This document shows, piece after piece, positions 29,472-38,364 of a DNA stretch of 64,000 nucleotides. The notes beneath the pieces were generated by a model. The model did no database searches. It had not been told where the DNA came from and was given only the letters and a program-made list of their open reading frames with translations. The DNA comes from Phaeovulum molybdatiresistens (GTDB lineage: Bacteria; Pseudomonadota; Alphaproteobacteria; Rhodobacterales; Rhodobacteraceae): contig NZ_JAMJFX010000002.1 in the NCBI RefSeq assembly GCF_023544865.1, forward strand, positions 62,001-126,000. Reading direction: 5' to 3'. Both the position numbers and the translations under genes were made by a program. Each line of letters opens with the position of its first letter. The stretch's first letter is position 1.

Positions 29472-30991
29472 TGCTGCGGCGCTTGCACGATCTGCCGCTG
29501 ATCGTGATCCTGCTAGGGATCGGGGGGGCGGCGATGTATGTGCCGGCGGCCCATGCGCTGGCGCTGCGCCAGCATGACATTGCCCGCCCGTTCTTTTATT
29601 CCGGCACGCTGATCCTGGTGCTGGTGGCGCTGCTGGCGCTGGCGACCGCCGGCAACCCCAAGGGCCCCGAGGGGCGCAGCCACCTGCTGGCGATGCTGGC
29701 CACGTTTTCGGTGCTGCCGCTGGCGCTTGCGGTGCCCTTCAATGAGGCGGTGCCCGATACCGGCCTGTTCAATGCCTGGTGGGAAATGGTCTCGTCGCTG
29801 ACCACGACGGGGGCCACGCTTTATGATCCGGGGCGGCTGGCGCCCAGCCTGCATCTGTGGCGGGCGCTGGTGGGCTGGCTGGGCGGGTTCTTCATGCTGG
29901 TGATGGCGATTGCAGTGCTGGCGCCCCTGCGGCTGGGCGGGTTCGAGGTGTTCTTTTCGGGCGGGCCGTCGGGGCGGCCGGTGCGGGTGGCCAGCACCGC
30001 CGAGGGCGGCGCGGATGCGGGTGAACGCATCCTGCATTACGCTGTCCGCACCTTTCCCTTTTACGTCGGGCTGACGGGGCTGTTGTGGGTGCTGCTGCTG
30101 ATCGCGGGCGATCCGGCGCTGGTGGCGCTGTGCCATGCGATGTCGACGCTGGCGACCTCGGGCATTTCCCCCATCGGGGGCAGCACCGGGGCGCCGTCGG
30201 GGATGCTGGGCGAAGGGCTGATCTTCCTGTTCCTGCTGCCGGCGCTGTCGCGCAGGCTCTGGCCCGGCGCGGGTGAGTTGCGCGCCGCCCCCCGCGCGCT
30301 GGAGGACCCCGAGCTGCGCCTGGCCGCGGTCATCGTGCTGGCGGTGCCGCTGGTGCTGTTCCTGCGCCACTGGATCGCGGCGCTGGATGTGCCCACCACG
30401 CCCAGCCCGGGCGCGATGTTCGGGTCGATCTGGGGCGGGCTGTTCACGGCGCTGTCCTTCCTGACCACGACCGGCTTTGAATCGCAGGCCTGGAACCTGG
30501 CGCGCAGCTGGTCGGGCCTGGGCACGCCGGGGCTGTTGCTGTCGGGGCTTGCCATGGTTGGGGGGGGCGTGGCCACCACGGCCGGGGGCGTGCGGCTGTT
30601 GCGGGTCTATGCGCTGATCCGGCATGGCGAGCGGGAACTGGACAAGCTGGTCCATCCGTCGTCCATCGCGGGCGGGGGCGGCATGGCGCGCCGCCTGCGC
30701 CGCGAGGGCGCCTATATCGCCTGGATCTTCTTCATGCTGTTCGCGCTGTCGATTGCGGTGGTGATGCTGGCGGTGTCGATGGCGGGGCTGGACTTTGAAC
30801 CCGCCACGGTCCTGTCGATCGCGGCGCTGTCCAACACCGGCCCGCTGGCGCAGGTCGCGGCGGCCACCCCCCTGTCCTGGGCGATGCTGGACCCGGCGGT
30901 CAAGGCGATCCTGGCCGCCGCAATGGTGCTGGGTCGGCTGGAAACGCTGGCCATCATCGCGCTGTTCAACCCCGAATTCTGGCGCAACTAG
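29471..30991 (+). CDS. trkH: Trk potassium transporter membrane subunit TrkH
   Basis: 506-residue polytopic membrane protein with the four-fold MPM repeats of K+ channels-transporters: selectivity-filter-like segments SLTTTGATLYDPG, STLATSGISPIGG, FLTTTGFESQ and ALSNTGPLAQ occur in order, each with the filter glycine. About ten to twelve hydrophobic helices. It forms the K+ path and is regulated by the coupled TrkA. Confidence 0.96.
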   Translation: MLRRLHDLPLIVILLGIGGAAMYVPAAHALALRQHDIARPFFYSGTLILVLVALLALATAGNPKGPEGRSHLLAMLATFSVLPLALAVPFNEAVPDTGLFNAWWEMVSSLTTTGATLYDPGRLAPSLHLWRALVGWLGGFFMLVMAIAVLAPLRLGGFEVFFSGGPSGRPVRVASTAEGGADAGERILHYAVRTFPFYVGLTGLLWVLLLIAGDPALVALCHAMSTLATSGISPIGGSTGAPSGMLGEGLIFLFLLPALSRRLWPGAGELRAAPRALEDPELRLAAVIVLAVPLVLFLRHWIAALDVPTTPSPGAMFGSIWGGLFTALSFLTTTGFESQAWNLARSWSGLGTPGLLLSGLAMVGGGVATTAGGVRLLRVYALIRHGERELDKLVHPSSIAGGGGMARRLRREGAYIAWIFFMLFALSIAVVMLAVSMAGLDFEPATVLSIAALSNTGPLAQVAAATPLSWAMLDPAVKAILAAAMVLGRLETLAIIALFNPEFWRN

Positions 30992-31132
30992 GCCACCGTG
31001 CGCGCCCTGCATCGGGGGCGATTGAATTTGGGGGTGGAAAGTCCCATGCTCTTAAGCATACTTGGGGCGTGGCGCCGCAGGGCGACTGCCACGGGATGCG
31101 CGACAAGAACAGAAGAAAAAGGCATAAGAACA

Positions 31133-31366
31133 ATGGCTGCCGACAAACAGAATCTGCAAGATGCATTTCTGAACCACGTTCGCAAGACGAAGGTTCCGGT
31201 TACAATTTTCCTGATCAACGGGGTCAAGCTGCAGGGCGTGATCACCTGGTTCGACAATTTCTGCGTCCTGCTGCGCCGTGACGGCCAATCGCAGCTGGTC
31301 TACAAACATGCGATTTCCACCATCATGCCCGGCCAACCGATTTCCTTGTATGAGGGCGAAGACTGA
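31133..31366 (+). CDS. hfq: RNA chaperone Hfq
   Basis: 77 residues from ATG 31133. Sm1 motif ([20 protein letters not shown]) and Sm2 motif ([10 protein letters not shown]) with proximal-site residues (Q8, F-N-F region, YKHA). Short C-terminal tail, typical of alphaproteobacterial Hfq. It pairs sRNAs with mRNAs. Lies 141 bp after trkH and directly ahead of hflX, the classical hfq-hflX order. The presence of sRNA candidates elsewhere in the window is consistent with Hfq-dependent regulation. Confidence 0.98.
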   Translation: MAADKQNLQDAFLNHVRKTKVPVTIFLINGVKLQGVITWFDNFCVLLRRDGQSQLVYKHAISTIMPGQPISLYEGED

Positions 31367-31407
31367 GCGATCCGGTTTCCTCACGCGCAAGGCCCACGCG
31401 GGCCTAT

Positions 31408-32646
31408 GTGCTGCATCCCGACCTGAAGGCCGCGCAGGCCCGCAGGCTGCCTGAACATGGCCTGGCCGAGGCCGTGTCGCTGGCCGCCGCGCTGCCCGAC
31501 CTTGAGGTGGTCGGCGCCGAAGTCGTGCGCCTGGCCAAGCCGCATCCGGGCCATCTGTTCGGCACTGGCAAGCTGGACGAACTGAAGGCCCGCCTGACCG
31601 AGGCCGAGGTGGATCTGGTGCTGGTCGACGGTCCGGTGACGCCGGTGCAGCAGCGCAACCTGGAAAAGGAATGGGACGTCAAGCTTCTGGACCGGACTGG
31701 CCTGATCCTGGAAATCTTTGCCGACCGCGCGCGCACCCGCGAAGGGGTGCTGCAGGTGGAACTGGCCGCGCTTAGCTATCAGCGCACGCGGCTGGTGCGG
31801 GCCTGGACGCACCTGGAACGCCAGCGCGGCGGGCTTGGCTTTGTCGGCGGCCCGGGCGAGACGCAGATCGAGGCGGACCGCCGCGCCATCGACGAACAGA
31901 TGATCCGCCTGCGCCGACAATTGGGCAAGGTGGTGAAAACGCGTGAATTGCACCGTGCCGCGCGCCGCAAGGTGCCGTTCCCGGTGGTGGCGCTGGTGGG
32001 CTATACCAACGCGGGCAAATCCACGTTGTTCAACCGCATGACCGGCGCCGATGTGATGGCCAAGGACATGCTGTTTGCGACGCTGGACCCGACGATGCGC
32101 GGCCTGATCCTGCCGTCCGGACGCAAGGTGATCCTGTCGGACACGGTGGGCTTCATTTCCGACCTGCCGACCGAACTGGTCGCGGCCTTCCGCGCCACCC
32201 TGGAAGAGGTGCTGGAGGCCGATCTGATCCTGCATGTGCGCGACATTTCCCACCCCGAAACCGAGGAACAGGCCGCCGATGTGGGCGACATCCTGGAATC
32301 GCTGGGCGTGGATGAGGACGTGGCCCTGATCGAGGTCTGGAACAAGATCGACGCGCTGTCGCCCGACACGCGCGCCGCGATCCTGGCCACCGATGCCCGG
32401 CGCGGCGATGTGCAGGCCGTGTCCGCCCTGTCGGGCGAGGGGCTGCCCGCGCTGCTGGAGGCGATCGAGGCGCGGCTGGCCGAGGAAAAGACCGAGGCCA
32501 ATCTGGTCCTGTCCTTCGCCGAGGGCCGCCGCCGCGCCTGGCTGCATGACCGCGACCTTGTCCTGTCCGAGACAGAGACCGAAACCGGCTGGCGCATCAC
32601 CGTGCGCTGGACGGCACGACAAGAGAGTGCATGGCGCGAATTGTGA
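31408..32646 (+). CDS. hflX: Ribosome-associated GTPase HflX
   Basis: 412 residues from GTG 31408. N-terminal glycine-rich HflX domain (LERQRGGLGFVGGPGETQIE), then a TRAFAC GTPase: G1 GYTNAGKST, G3 DTVGFISDLP, G4 NKID. HflX splits stalled or heat-inactivated ribosomes. Residues encoded immediately upstream (RPTRAY) look like normal family N-terminus, and the only in-frame start-like codon before them is CTG at 31363, overlapping the hfq stop; so the true start may be non-canonical. 3' end overlaps the following ORF by 16 bp. Confidence 0.93.
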   Translation: MLHPDLKAAQARRLPEHGLAEAVSLAAALPDLEVVGAEVVRLAKPHPGHLFGTGKLDELKARLTEAEVDLVLVDGPVTPVQQRNLEKEWDVKLLDRTGLILEIFADRARTREGVLQVELAALSYQRTRLVRAWTHLERQRGGLGFVGGPGETQIEADRRAIDEQMIRLRRQLGKVVKTRELHRAARRKVPFPVVALVGYTNAGKSTLFNRMTGADVMAKDMLFATLDPTMRGLILPSGRKVILSDTVGFISDLPTELVAAFRATLEEVLEADLILHVRDISHPETEEQAADVGDILESLGVDEDVALIEVWNKIDALSPDTRAAILATDARRGDVQAVSALSGEGLPALLEAIEARLAEEKTEANLVLSFAEGRRRAWLHDRDLVLSETETETGWRITVRWTARQESAWREL

Positions 32647-33059
32647 TCGCGCCTGGCCTCTGGGCCTTTGCGGCGCTGCTGTTGTGGCTGCACCTGCTGG
32701 CCGGCATTCCCGGCGATTATCTGGGGCAGGGCTATCCGCTTTATCCTGGGCTGAAGGTCAGCGCGGCATCGCTGGGACTTGAAGCGGGCCTGAACACGGC
32801 GCCGGTGTTCGTGGCGGCCGTGCTGGGCCGCTGGCTGCGGCTTTGGGTGCTGCCGCTGGTGGCGGCCGCGTGGCTCGCCGCGTTGGACAGCACCATCCAG
32901 CCCTTCACGATCGACTTCGGCACCACCTGGCTGCGAGGCGAGGCGCTTTTGGAACTGGCTTTCGACCCGCTGCACACCCCGCTGGCACTGGCCGCGCTGA
33001 TGGCGGCCAGCCTTTGGGCGTTCACTCGGCCCCGACAGCCTGCGGCACCAGCCGCGTGA
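32631..33059 (+). CDS. Hypothetical membrane protein
   Basis: 142 residues with three or four hydrophobic segments (residues ~7-25, 57-72, 73-88 and 113-130). It overlaps the hflX end by 16 bp and runs 38 bp into the convergent penicillin-acylase-like gene. No family recognised; the topology and codon use are those of a real gene. Probably the last member of the hfq-hflX transcript. Confidence 0.65.
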   Translation: MARIVIAPGLWAFAALLLWLHLLAGIPGDYLGQGYPLYPGLKVSAASLGLEAGLNTAPVFVAAVLGRWLRLWVLPLVAAAWLAALDSTIQPFTIDFGTTWLRGEALLELAFDPLHTPLALAALMAASLWAFTRPRQPAAPAA

Positions 33060-35496
33060 TCCCCGCCGCGGCCGCGCGGGCCAGATCCGGGTCCAGCGAC
33101 ATCGGCACATATTCGCCCCGCCGCCACAGTTCGGACAGATCGTCATAATGGCGCGACAGCGGGTGGCCCGACTGGCCCGTGGCAATGACGAACACCGAAC
33201 TGTCGGGGTCGGCGAAATCGTAGACCCCGCGATAGCCCGCGGCATGGACATTGGTGAAGGGGTCAGGGTCGCGGCCCGAGGTCTTGCCACGCTGCAAGGT
33301 GAAATCCCCGCCCGAGGTCGACTGGCGGATGTTCACCACCCAGTTCAGCACCGGCACCTGGCCCAGCACGGCATGGTCGTGGCGGGCCTGATGCGCATCG
33401 CCCCAGCGCCAGCTTTCGACCGCCGCGCCGTAGCGCGCGGTCAGATCCAGCAGCGCCTCATCCAGCGCCAGGCGGGCGATGTCGGTGCAGGTCTCAATGG
33501 GCGCGGATTGCATCACGTCGCACCAACGCGCGGCGCCGTCCGTGTTGCGGAAGACGCGCTCGATGAACAACGGCTCGACATGGGTGAATTCGGCGGCCAG
33601 CGGGCCCAGTTCGTCGCGGATCAGCCGGGCCTGCAGCGCGCGCATCCATGCGGCGTAGATCAGCGGCTCGGGCAGGTGTTCGTTCATCTCGCCATCCCAG
33701 GCCGCCAGCAGTTCCAGCGCGCGCTGGCGTTGCCGTTCGGGCGTGCCGTCGGGCGCAGGGCTGCCGGTAAACCAAAGATCGGCACCGACCAGCGGCAACA
33801 GGCCCCGCGCCGCCGCGCTGACGGTATCCAGCTGCGCCGCGATAAAGCTTTCGCGGCTGTGCACCTCACGCTCACCCATCAGGCGGGTGGCGCGCTGCAC
33901 ACGCTGGCTGTCGCCCCAGTCGAAGGACACATGGTCGGGGAAGGGGCGGTCTATGGTCTTGTTGTTGGTGTTGATCACGATCCCGCCCGGCGGGTTCAGG
34001 AACCGCGGGTTCTGGTCAAAGTCCATGCGGCCCTGCCAGCGGTTCGCGGGTTCCCATCCCGGGGCGGGCATGCGGCCCTGGGTGGCGTGCGCCGGGTCGC
34101 GTTTCGGGATCGCGCCGACGGTGACCATCGCCACGCTGTCCTGATCGGCCAGCGTCAGGTTCTGCGCCGGCGCGATGAAGCGCGGCGCGGCCTCCAGCGC
34201 ATCGGCCACATTGCCCGCGCGCATCAGGGCCATGCCCGCGCTCATGGATGTGTCGCCTTCCCACAGCGCCGTCCAGGACAGGGCCGCGACATGGCCCGGC
34301 GGGGTGACGGTGCCCAGGTTGAAATGCCCCCCCGGCAGCACCGGGCCATTGTCGGTCCAGCGCAGGGTGACGGTGACGGGGGCCGTATCCTTGACCTGGA
34401 TGATCGCGCGACGGGTTTCAAACGATTTCCAGCCCTGCGGCGTGCGATAGCGTTCGGGATCGGCGGGGTTCAGTTCCTCGATGAACAGATCCTGATCGTC
34501 GATATAGGCCGAGGTCACCCCCCAGCCCAGCCGCGCATTGCGCCCCGTCAGCACCAGCGGAATGCCCGGGATCGTGCCGCCGATCACCCCGCCCGAGGCC
34601 AGTTCCAGCCGCGCCAGATACCAGATCGAGGGCGCCGACAGCCCCAGATGCGGATCATTGGCCAGAAGCGACCCGCCCGCCGCCGACCGCCCCGGTGCGG
34701 CGGCAAAGGCATTCGACGCCCCGCCCAGGCCACGCGGGGCAAAGGGCGACAGCGCCGGATCGGGACGGGCCGCGGCGGTCTGCACATGGGCCGGCACGCC
34801 GGGAAAGATCTGCGCGTAATCGGGCAGGGCGGCCACGCCCGGCCCCGGCACCAGCGGCATCAGATCGCGCGCCCAGTCCTGACCCAGAACCGAAACGCGG
34901 GCGCGCAGCACCTCATCCTGGATCTGGCTGGACAGCTGCACTGACAGCAGCTTCAGGATCGCCAGCGAATCCGCCGGGGTCCAATAGGCGATTTCCGCGT
35001 TGAACAGGAAGAATTCCGGCGCTCCGCGCCCGCGCGCGCCGGCGTTGATCAGCTCGATCCACTGGTTGACGCCGCGGGCATAGGCGGCAAGGGCGGCTTG
35101 CGTTGCCTCATCCTGAGCGGGCACCGCGCGGCTGGCCAGGCCGTAAAGGTCCAGCCGGCGCATCAGTTCATCCGTGCGCAGCGTGCGTTCGCCAAACACC
35201 TCGGACAGGCGGCCCTGCGCGGTGCGCCGCAGCACCGTCATCTGCCACAGCCGGTCCTGCGCATGGGCAAGGCCCAGGGCGAAGAACACATCCTCATCGC
35301 GCGCGCCAAAGATATGGGGCACGTTTTCCGTGGTGCGGACAATTTCCACCGGCGCCGAAAGGCCCGTAACGGCATGGGTTTCATCATAATCTGGCAGGGA
35401 TCGGGCGGCGAAATACCAGATGCCGATCCCCGCCAGCATTGCGACAAGCAGCGCGCCCGAAACGATGCGGACCAGCCAGCGGAACACCGTGAACAT
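33022..35496 (-). CDS. Penicillin acylase family hydrolase (Ntn amidohydrolase)
   Basis: 824 residues. An N-terminal hydrophobic signal/anchor (IVSGALLVAMLAGIGIWYF) leads to an alpha chain (~25-240) and a spacer; the beta chain would start at the nucleophilic serine in GGASNAFAAAPGRS (~245), after autocatalytic cleavage. NDPHLGLSAPSIWY and TNNKTIDRPFPDHVS are further family motifs. These periplasmic enzymes hydrolyse amides; some members degrade acyl-homoserine lactones, but the substrate here cannot be told from sequence. Convergent with the preceding gene. Confidence 0.92.
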   Translation of the reverse strand: MFTVFRWLVRIVSGALLVAMLAGIGIWYFAARSLPDYDETHAVTGLSAPVEIVRTTENVPHIFGARDEDVFFALGLAHAQDRLWQMTVLRRTAQGRLSEVFGERTLRTDELMRRLDLYGLASRAVPAQDEATQAALAAYARGVNQWIELINAGARGRGAPEFFLFNAEIAYWTPADSLAILKLLSVQLSSQIQDEVLRARVSVLGQDWARDLMPLVPGPGVAALPDYAQIFPGVPAHVQTAAARPDPALSPFAPRGLGGASNAFAAAPGRSAAGGSLLANDPHLGLSAPSIWYLARLELASGGVIGGTIPGIPLVLTGRNARLGWGVTSAYIDDQDLFIEELNPADPERYRTPQGWKSFETRRAIIQVKDTAPVTVTLRWTDNGPVLPGGHFNLGTVTPPGHVAALSWTALWEGDTSMSAGMALMRAGNVADALEAAPRFIAPAQNLTLADQDSVAMVTVGAIPKRDPAHATQGRMPAPGWEPANRWQGRMDFDQNPRFLNPPGGIVINTNNKTIDRPFPDHVSFDWGDSQRVQRATRLMGEREVHSRESFIAAQLDTVSAAARGLLPLVGADLWFTGSPAPDGTPERQRQRALELLAAWDGEMNEHLPEPLIYAAWMRALQARLIRDELGPLAAEFTHVEPLFIERVFRNTDGAARWCDVMQSAPIETCTDIARLALDEALLDLTARYGAAVESWRWGDAHQARHDHAVLGQVPVLNWVVNIRQSTSGGDFTLQRGKTSGRDPDPFTNVHAAGYRGVYDFADPDSSVFVIATGQSGHPLSRHYDDLSELWRRGEYVPMSLDPDLARAAAAGITRLVPQAVGAE

Positions 35497-35537
35497 CGTG
35501 CCTTGCCCCCATCCAGTCTGAACCTGCCGCCCGGCGG

Positions 35538-35565
35538 TTGACGGCGGGGGCGCAGGCGTTACTAA
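35538..35565 (+). promoter_or_regulatory. Possible promoter of the beta-hydroxyacid dehydrogenase gene
   Basis: TTGACG (35538-35543) and TACTAA (35560-35565) with 16-bp spacing, about 55 bp before the ATG. Inference only. Confidence 0.35.
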
Positions 35566-35619
35566 GTCAGGCAGGGAAAATGTTCAACGCGCCTTCGGCG
35601 CGACAGCGGAGGATGGACA

Positions 35620-36492
35620 ATGGCGAAAGTGGCGTTTCTGGGGCTTGGGGTGATGGGCTTTCCGATGGCGGGGCATCTGGCCGCCAAGGGGCATGAGGTG
35701 ACCGTCTACAACCGCACCGCCGCCAAGGCCGAGGCCTGGGTGAAACGCCACGGCGGACAATGGGCGGCCACACCCGCCGATGCCGCGCGCGATTGCGATT
35801 TCGTGATGGCCTGCGTGGGCAATGACGATGACCTGCGCGCGGTCTGTCTGGGCGATCAGGGGGCTTTCTCGGGCATGAAGCCCGGCGCGATCTTTGTCGA
35901 TCACACCACGGTATCGGCCAAGGTCACGCGCGAAATGGCCGCGGCGGCGGACGAGCGCGGTCTGGCCTTTGTCGACGCGCCGGTGTCGGGCGGGCAGGCG
36001 GGGGCCGAGAATGGCCAGCTGTCGGTGATGTGCGGGGGCGATGCGACGGCCTATGGCGCGGCCGAGCCGGTGATGGCCGCCTATGCCAAGATCTGCCGCA
36101 GGCTGGGTGACAGCGGCGCGGGGCAGGTGACCAAGATGTGCAACCAAATCGCCATCGCCGGTCTGGTGCAGGGCCTGTCCGAGGCGCTGCATTTCGCCGA
36201 GAAGGCGGGTCTGTCGATCTCGGATGTGGTCGAGGTGATCAGCCAGGGCGCGGCCGGCAGCTGGCAGATGCAGAACCGCTATCAGACGATGGAGGCGGAC
36301 CGCTTTGACTTTGGCTTTGCAGTGGACTTGATGCGCAAGGATCTGGGGATCTGCCTGGCCACGGCGAATGAAACCGGGGCCAGCCTGCCGGTGACCGCGC
36401 TGGTCGATCAGTTCTACAAGGATGTGCAGAAGATGGGCGGCGGGCGCTGGGATACGTCCTCGCTGATCGCGCGGCTGCGCAAGCTGGGCTGA
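35620..36492 (+). CDS. NAD(P)-dependent beta-hydroxyacid dehydrogenase (HIBADH/GLYR family)
   Basis: 290 residues. Rossmann motif FLGLGVMGFPMAGHLA at the N-terminus, substrate motif FVDAPVSGGQAGAENGQLS (~residues 118-136) and the catalytic Lys in GAGQVTKMCNQI (~residue 172). The family includes 3-hydroxyisobutyrate dehydrogenase, tartronate semialdehyde reductase and glyoxylate reductase; the substrate is not decidable. GGAGG lies ahead of the ATG. Transcribed alone and followed by a dispersed repeat (R2). Confidence 0.93.
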   Translation: MAKVAFLGLGVMGFPMAGHLAAKGHEVTVYNRTAAKAEAWVKRHGGQWAATPADAARDCDFVMACVGNDDDLRAVCLGDQGAFSGMKPGAIFVDHTTVSAKVTREMAAAADERGLAFVDAPVSGGQAGAENGQLSVMCGGDATAYGAAEPVMAAYAKICRRLGDSGAGQVTKMCNQIAIAGLVQGLSEALHFAEKAGLSISDVVEVISQGAAGSWQMQNRYQTMEADRFDFGFAVDLMRKDLGICLATANETGASLPVTALVDQFYKDVQKMGGGRWDTSSLIARLRKLG

Positions 36493-36510
36493 GGCGGCGG
36501 GCCGGACAGG

Positions 36511-36560
36511 CCGGGGGCGCTGCCCCCGGACCCCCGAGGTATTTGCGGCAAGATGAAAGG
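36511..36560. repeat. Dispersed intergenic palindrome, copy R2
   Basis: CCGGGGGCGCTGCCCCCGG (36511-36529) followed by CCCCGAGGTATTTGCGGC and AAGATGAAAGG, directly after the dehydrogenase gene. Nearly identical to the left half of R1. Confidence 0.8.
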
Positions 36561-36671
36561 GCCATCCTGCAGGGTCGTGCGGTAGGGCGGGCTGGGCGGC
36601 TTGTGATTGCGCTTGGCCCCGGTCCATGCGATTTGGTCGCGGCGTGAGGGGCTGCAACAGGGGGCTGCGTG

Positions 36672-37565
36672 ATGGAACATGAGGCCTGCAAGGCGTTTCT
36701 GGGCCGCGACGGCATCCGCTGGCAGGGCGTGGCAGAGCAGATTGCCCCCGGCGGGCGGGTGATTGCCCATCTGCGCGATCCGCTGGGTGGCGATCAGGTC
36801 GCCATCAGTGATTTGGCGCGTGAGATCGCCCTGGTCGAGGCGCCCCGCAAGACGCCGCCGCTGTTCATTTCCTATTACACCACCAACACCCCCTATGAGG
36901 CGCTGGCCGATCAGTTGCGCCGGTCTCTTGACCGCTTTGGCCTGCCCCATCGCATCGAGCCGATCGAGTCGCGGGGCAGCTGGGTGGCGAATACCGGGCT
37001 CAAGTCCAGGTTCATATCTGAGGTCTGGCACAGCCACGACGGGCCGGTCTGCTGGATCGATGCGGATGCCGAAATCCTGCGCCCGCCGGGCATTGTCTTT
37101 GACAACCCTTTCGACTTTGCCGTGGTGCGGCGGCATGGCTGGTATGATTTGGCAGGGTTCGTCTATCTGGGCAAGACCGAGGCCGCGGGCGCGCTGGTGC
37201 GCGACTGGGCCGCGCTTTGCGCCCAGAACCCGCATGTCTGGGACCAGGTCCTGCTGACGCTTGCCTGGTATCGCACGGCGGGCAAGATGGCGATGTCGAG
37301 CCTGTGGCTGAATGACGGGATCTTCCGGTTTCCGCGACCCTGGATCCGGGATCTGCGGGATCGGCTGTTCTTCTACCCGCGAGGCAAGAAGATCCGCCCG
37401 CTGATCGACCAGAAACAGGCCTCGCGTCAGCTTAAAAGCTTTGTGGATGCGTCGAAACGCAATGAGAATGAACGCGGATCGGATGACATATCGCAGGCCT
37501 TCCGCGACGCCTTGCAGCGCTATCGGTTCGATCTGGATCTGTCGGTGGATGCGCTGTTTGAGTGA
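36672..37565 (+). CDS. Putative glycosyltransferase (nucleotide-diphospho-sugar transferase-like)
   Basis: About 297 residues from ATG 36672 (a GTG at 36669 is an alternative). The segment VCWIDADAEILRPPGIVFDN carries a DxD-type motif (DADAE) at about residue 136 of a GT-A-like fold, with FISYYTTNTPYEALADQLRR before it resembling the first strand-helix of such enzymes. No signal peptide. Together with the next two genes it forms a small group that looks like surface-glycan modification. The donor and acceptor are unknown. Confidence 0.7.
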   Translation: MEHEACKAFLGRDGIRWQGVAEQIAPGGRVIAHLRDPLGGDQVAISDLAREIALVEAPRKTPPLFISYYTTNTPYEALADQLRRSLDRFGLPHRIEPIESRGSWVANTGLKSRFISEVWHSHDGPVCWIDADAEILRPPGIVFDNPFDFAVVRRHGWYDLAGFVYLGKTEAAGALVRDWAALCAQNPHVWDQVLLTLAWYRTAGKMAMSSLWLNDGIFRFPRPWIRDLRDRLFFYPRGKKIRPLIDQKQASRQLKSFVDASKRNENERGSDDISQAFRDALQRYRFDLDLSVDALFE

Positions 37566-37623
37566 TGGCTTCCGGCCGGCGACCGCGGCAGGGACGCCGC
37601 ATGCAAGGGGACAGGTTCACGGT

Positions 37624-38364
37624 ATGAGGAAAAAACCCGGACGGCTTCGCCGCTTTCTGTCGTGGAACCAGCATCGCAAGCGCTGGGGCGCGCGGCGGCA
37701 TGCGGTGGCATCGGCCGATCTGGCGGCGCTGAAGGCCAGGATCATCGACGCCGGCGCGCCGGTTCAGACCCGGGGGGCCAGCAAGGCGCTGGACCAGCAT
37801 CTGCAGAATTTGCGGCGCGAATTCTCGGGGCAGTCCGAGATCCTGTTCTACCATGCCGAATTGATCGTTCTGATCCGGCGCGGCCATGATGTGGCCGCGA
37901 CCTACCGGAAGTTCCGCCAGTTATGGCTGGAGGAGGGCGCGTTTCTGCGCGCGCATCTGAACCTGCGGTGGTTGATCTCGGCCACGGACACCTTTGCCGA
38001 ACATGATGATGACGCGTCCGTGCGCGCGGTGGCGATGATGGCCTCGGTTCTGGTCAATTCGGTCAAGATGTTTGAAAGCGAACGATATCTGACCCATGCG
38101 TCCGATGCCACCGTGGATCAGGACCGGGTGGCGCATCTGCAGGACCGGCTGGTCCCCCTGTTCGAGGGGCTGTCGTGTTTTACCGTCGGAACCGATGATA
38201 CGTTGCGCAACATGGTCTGGCGGATGGAGCCCTTCACGGCGATCGAGCCGGTCGGCCCGATCCTGCGGGACATATGGTCCCGTCTGCAGACCGAGGATAC
38301 GGTCTTCGCGCGGTTCCGCGCGCTGCATCGCCGTGACAAGACCCGTTGGTGGGAAACGTCCTAG
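37624..38364 (+). CDS. Hypothetical protein in glycosyltransferase group
   Basis: 246 residues, basic N-terminus (MRKKPGRLRRFLSWNQHRKR), otherwise a soluble, mainly helical protein without recognised motif. The same frame is open upstream but ATG 37624 is the first start with sensible coding sequence. Ends in a TAG embedded in CTAG that also forms the stop of the convergent GT25 gene. Function unknown; context suggests glycan metabolism. Confidence 0.65.
   Translation: MRKKPGRLRRFLSWNQHRKRWGARRHAVASADLAALKARIIDAGAPVQTRGASKALDQHLQNLRREFSGQSEILFYHAELIVLIRRGHDVAATYRKFRQLWLEEGAFLRAHLNLRWLISATDTFAEHDDDASVRAVAMMASVLVNSVKMFESERYLTHASDATVDQDRVAHLQDRLVPLFEGLSCFTVGTDDTLRNMVWRMEPFTAIEPVGPILRDIWSRLQTEDTVFARFRALHRRDKTRWWETS

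Noticed and set aside
31020..31060. TTGAAT-17-CATGCT as hfq promoter
   Set aside because: The -10 match is too weak to report as a feature.
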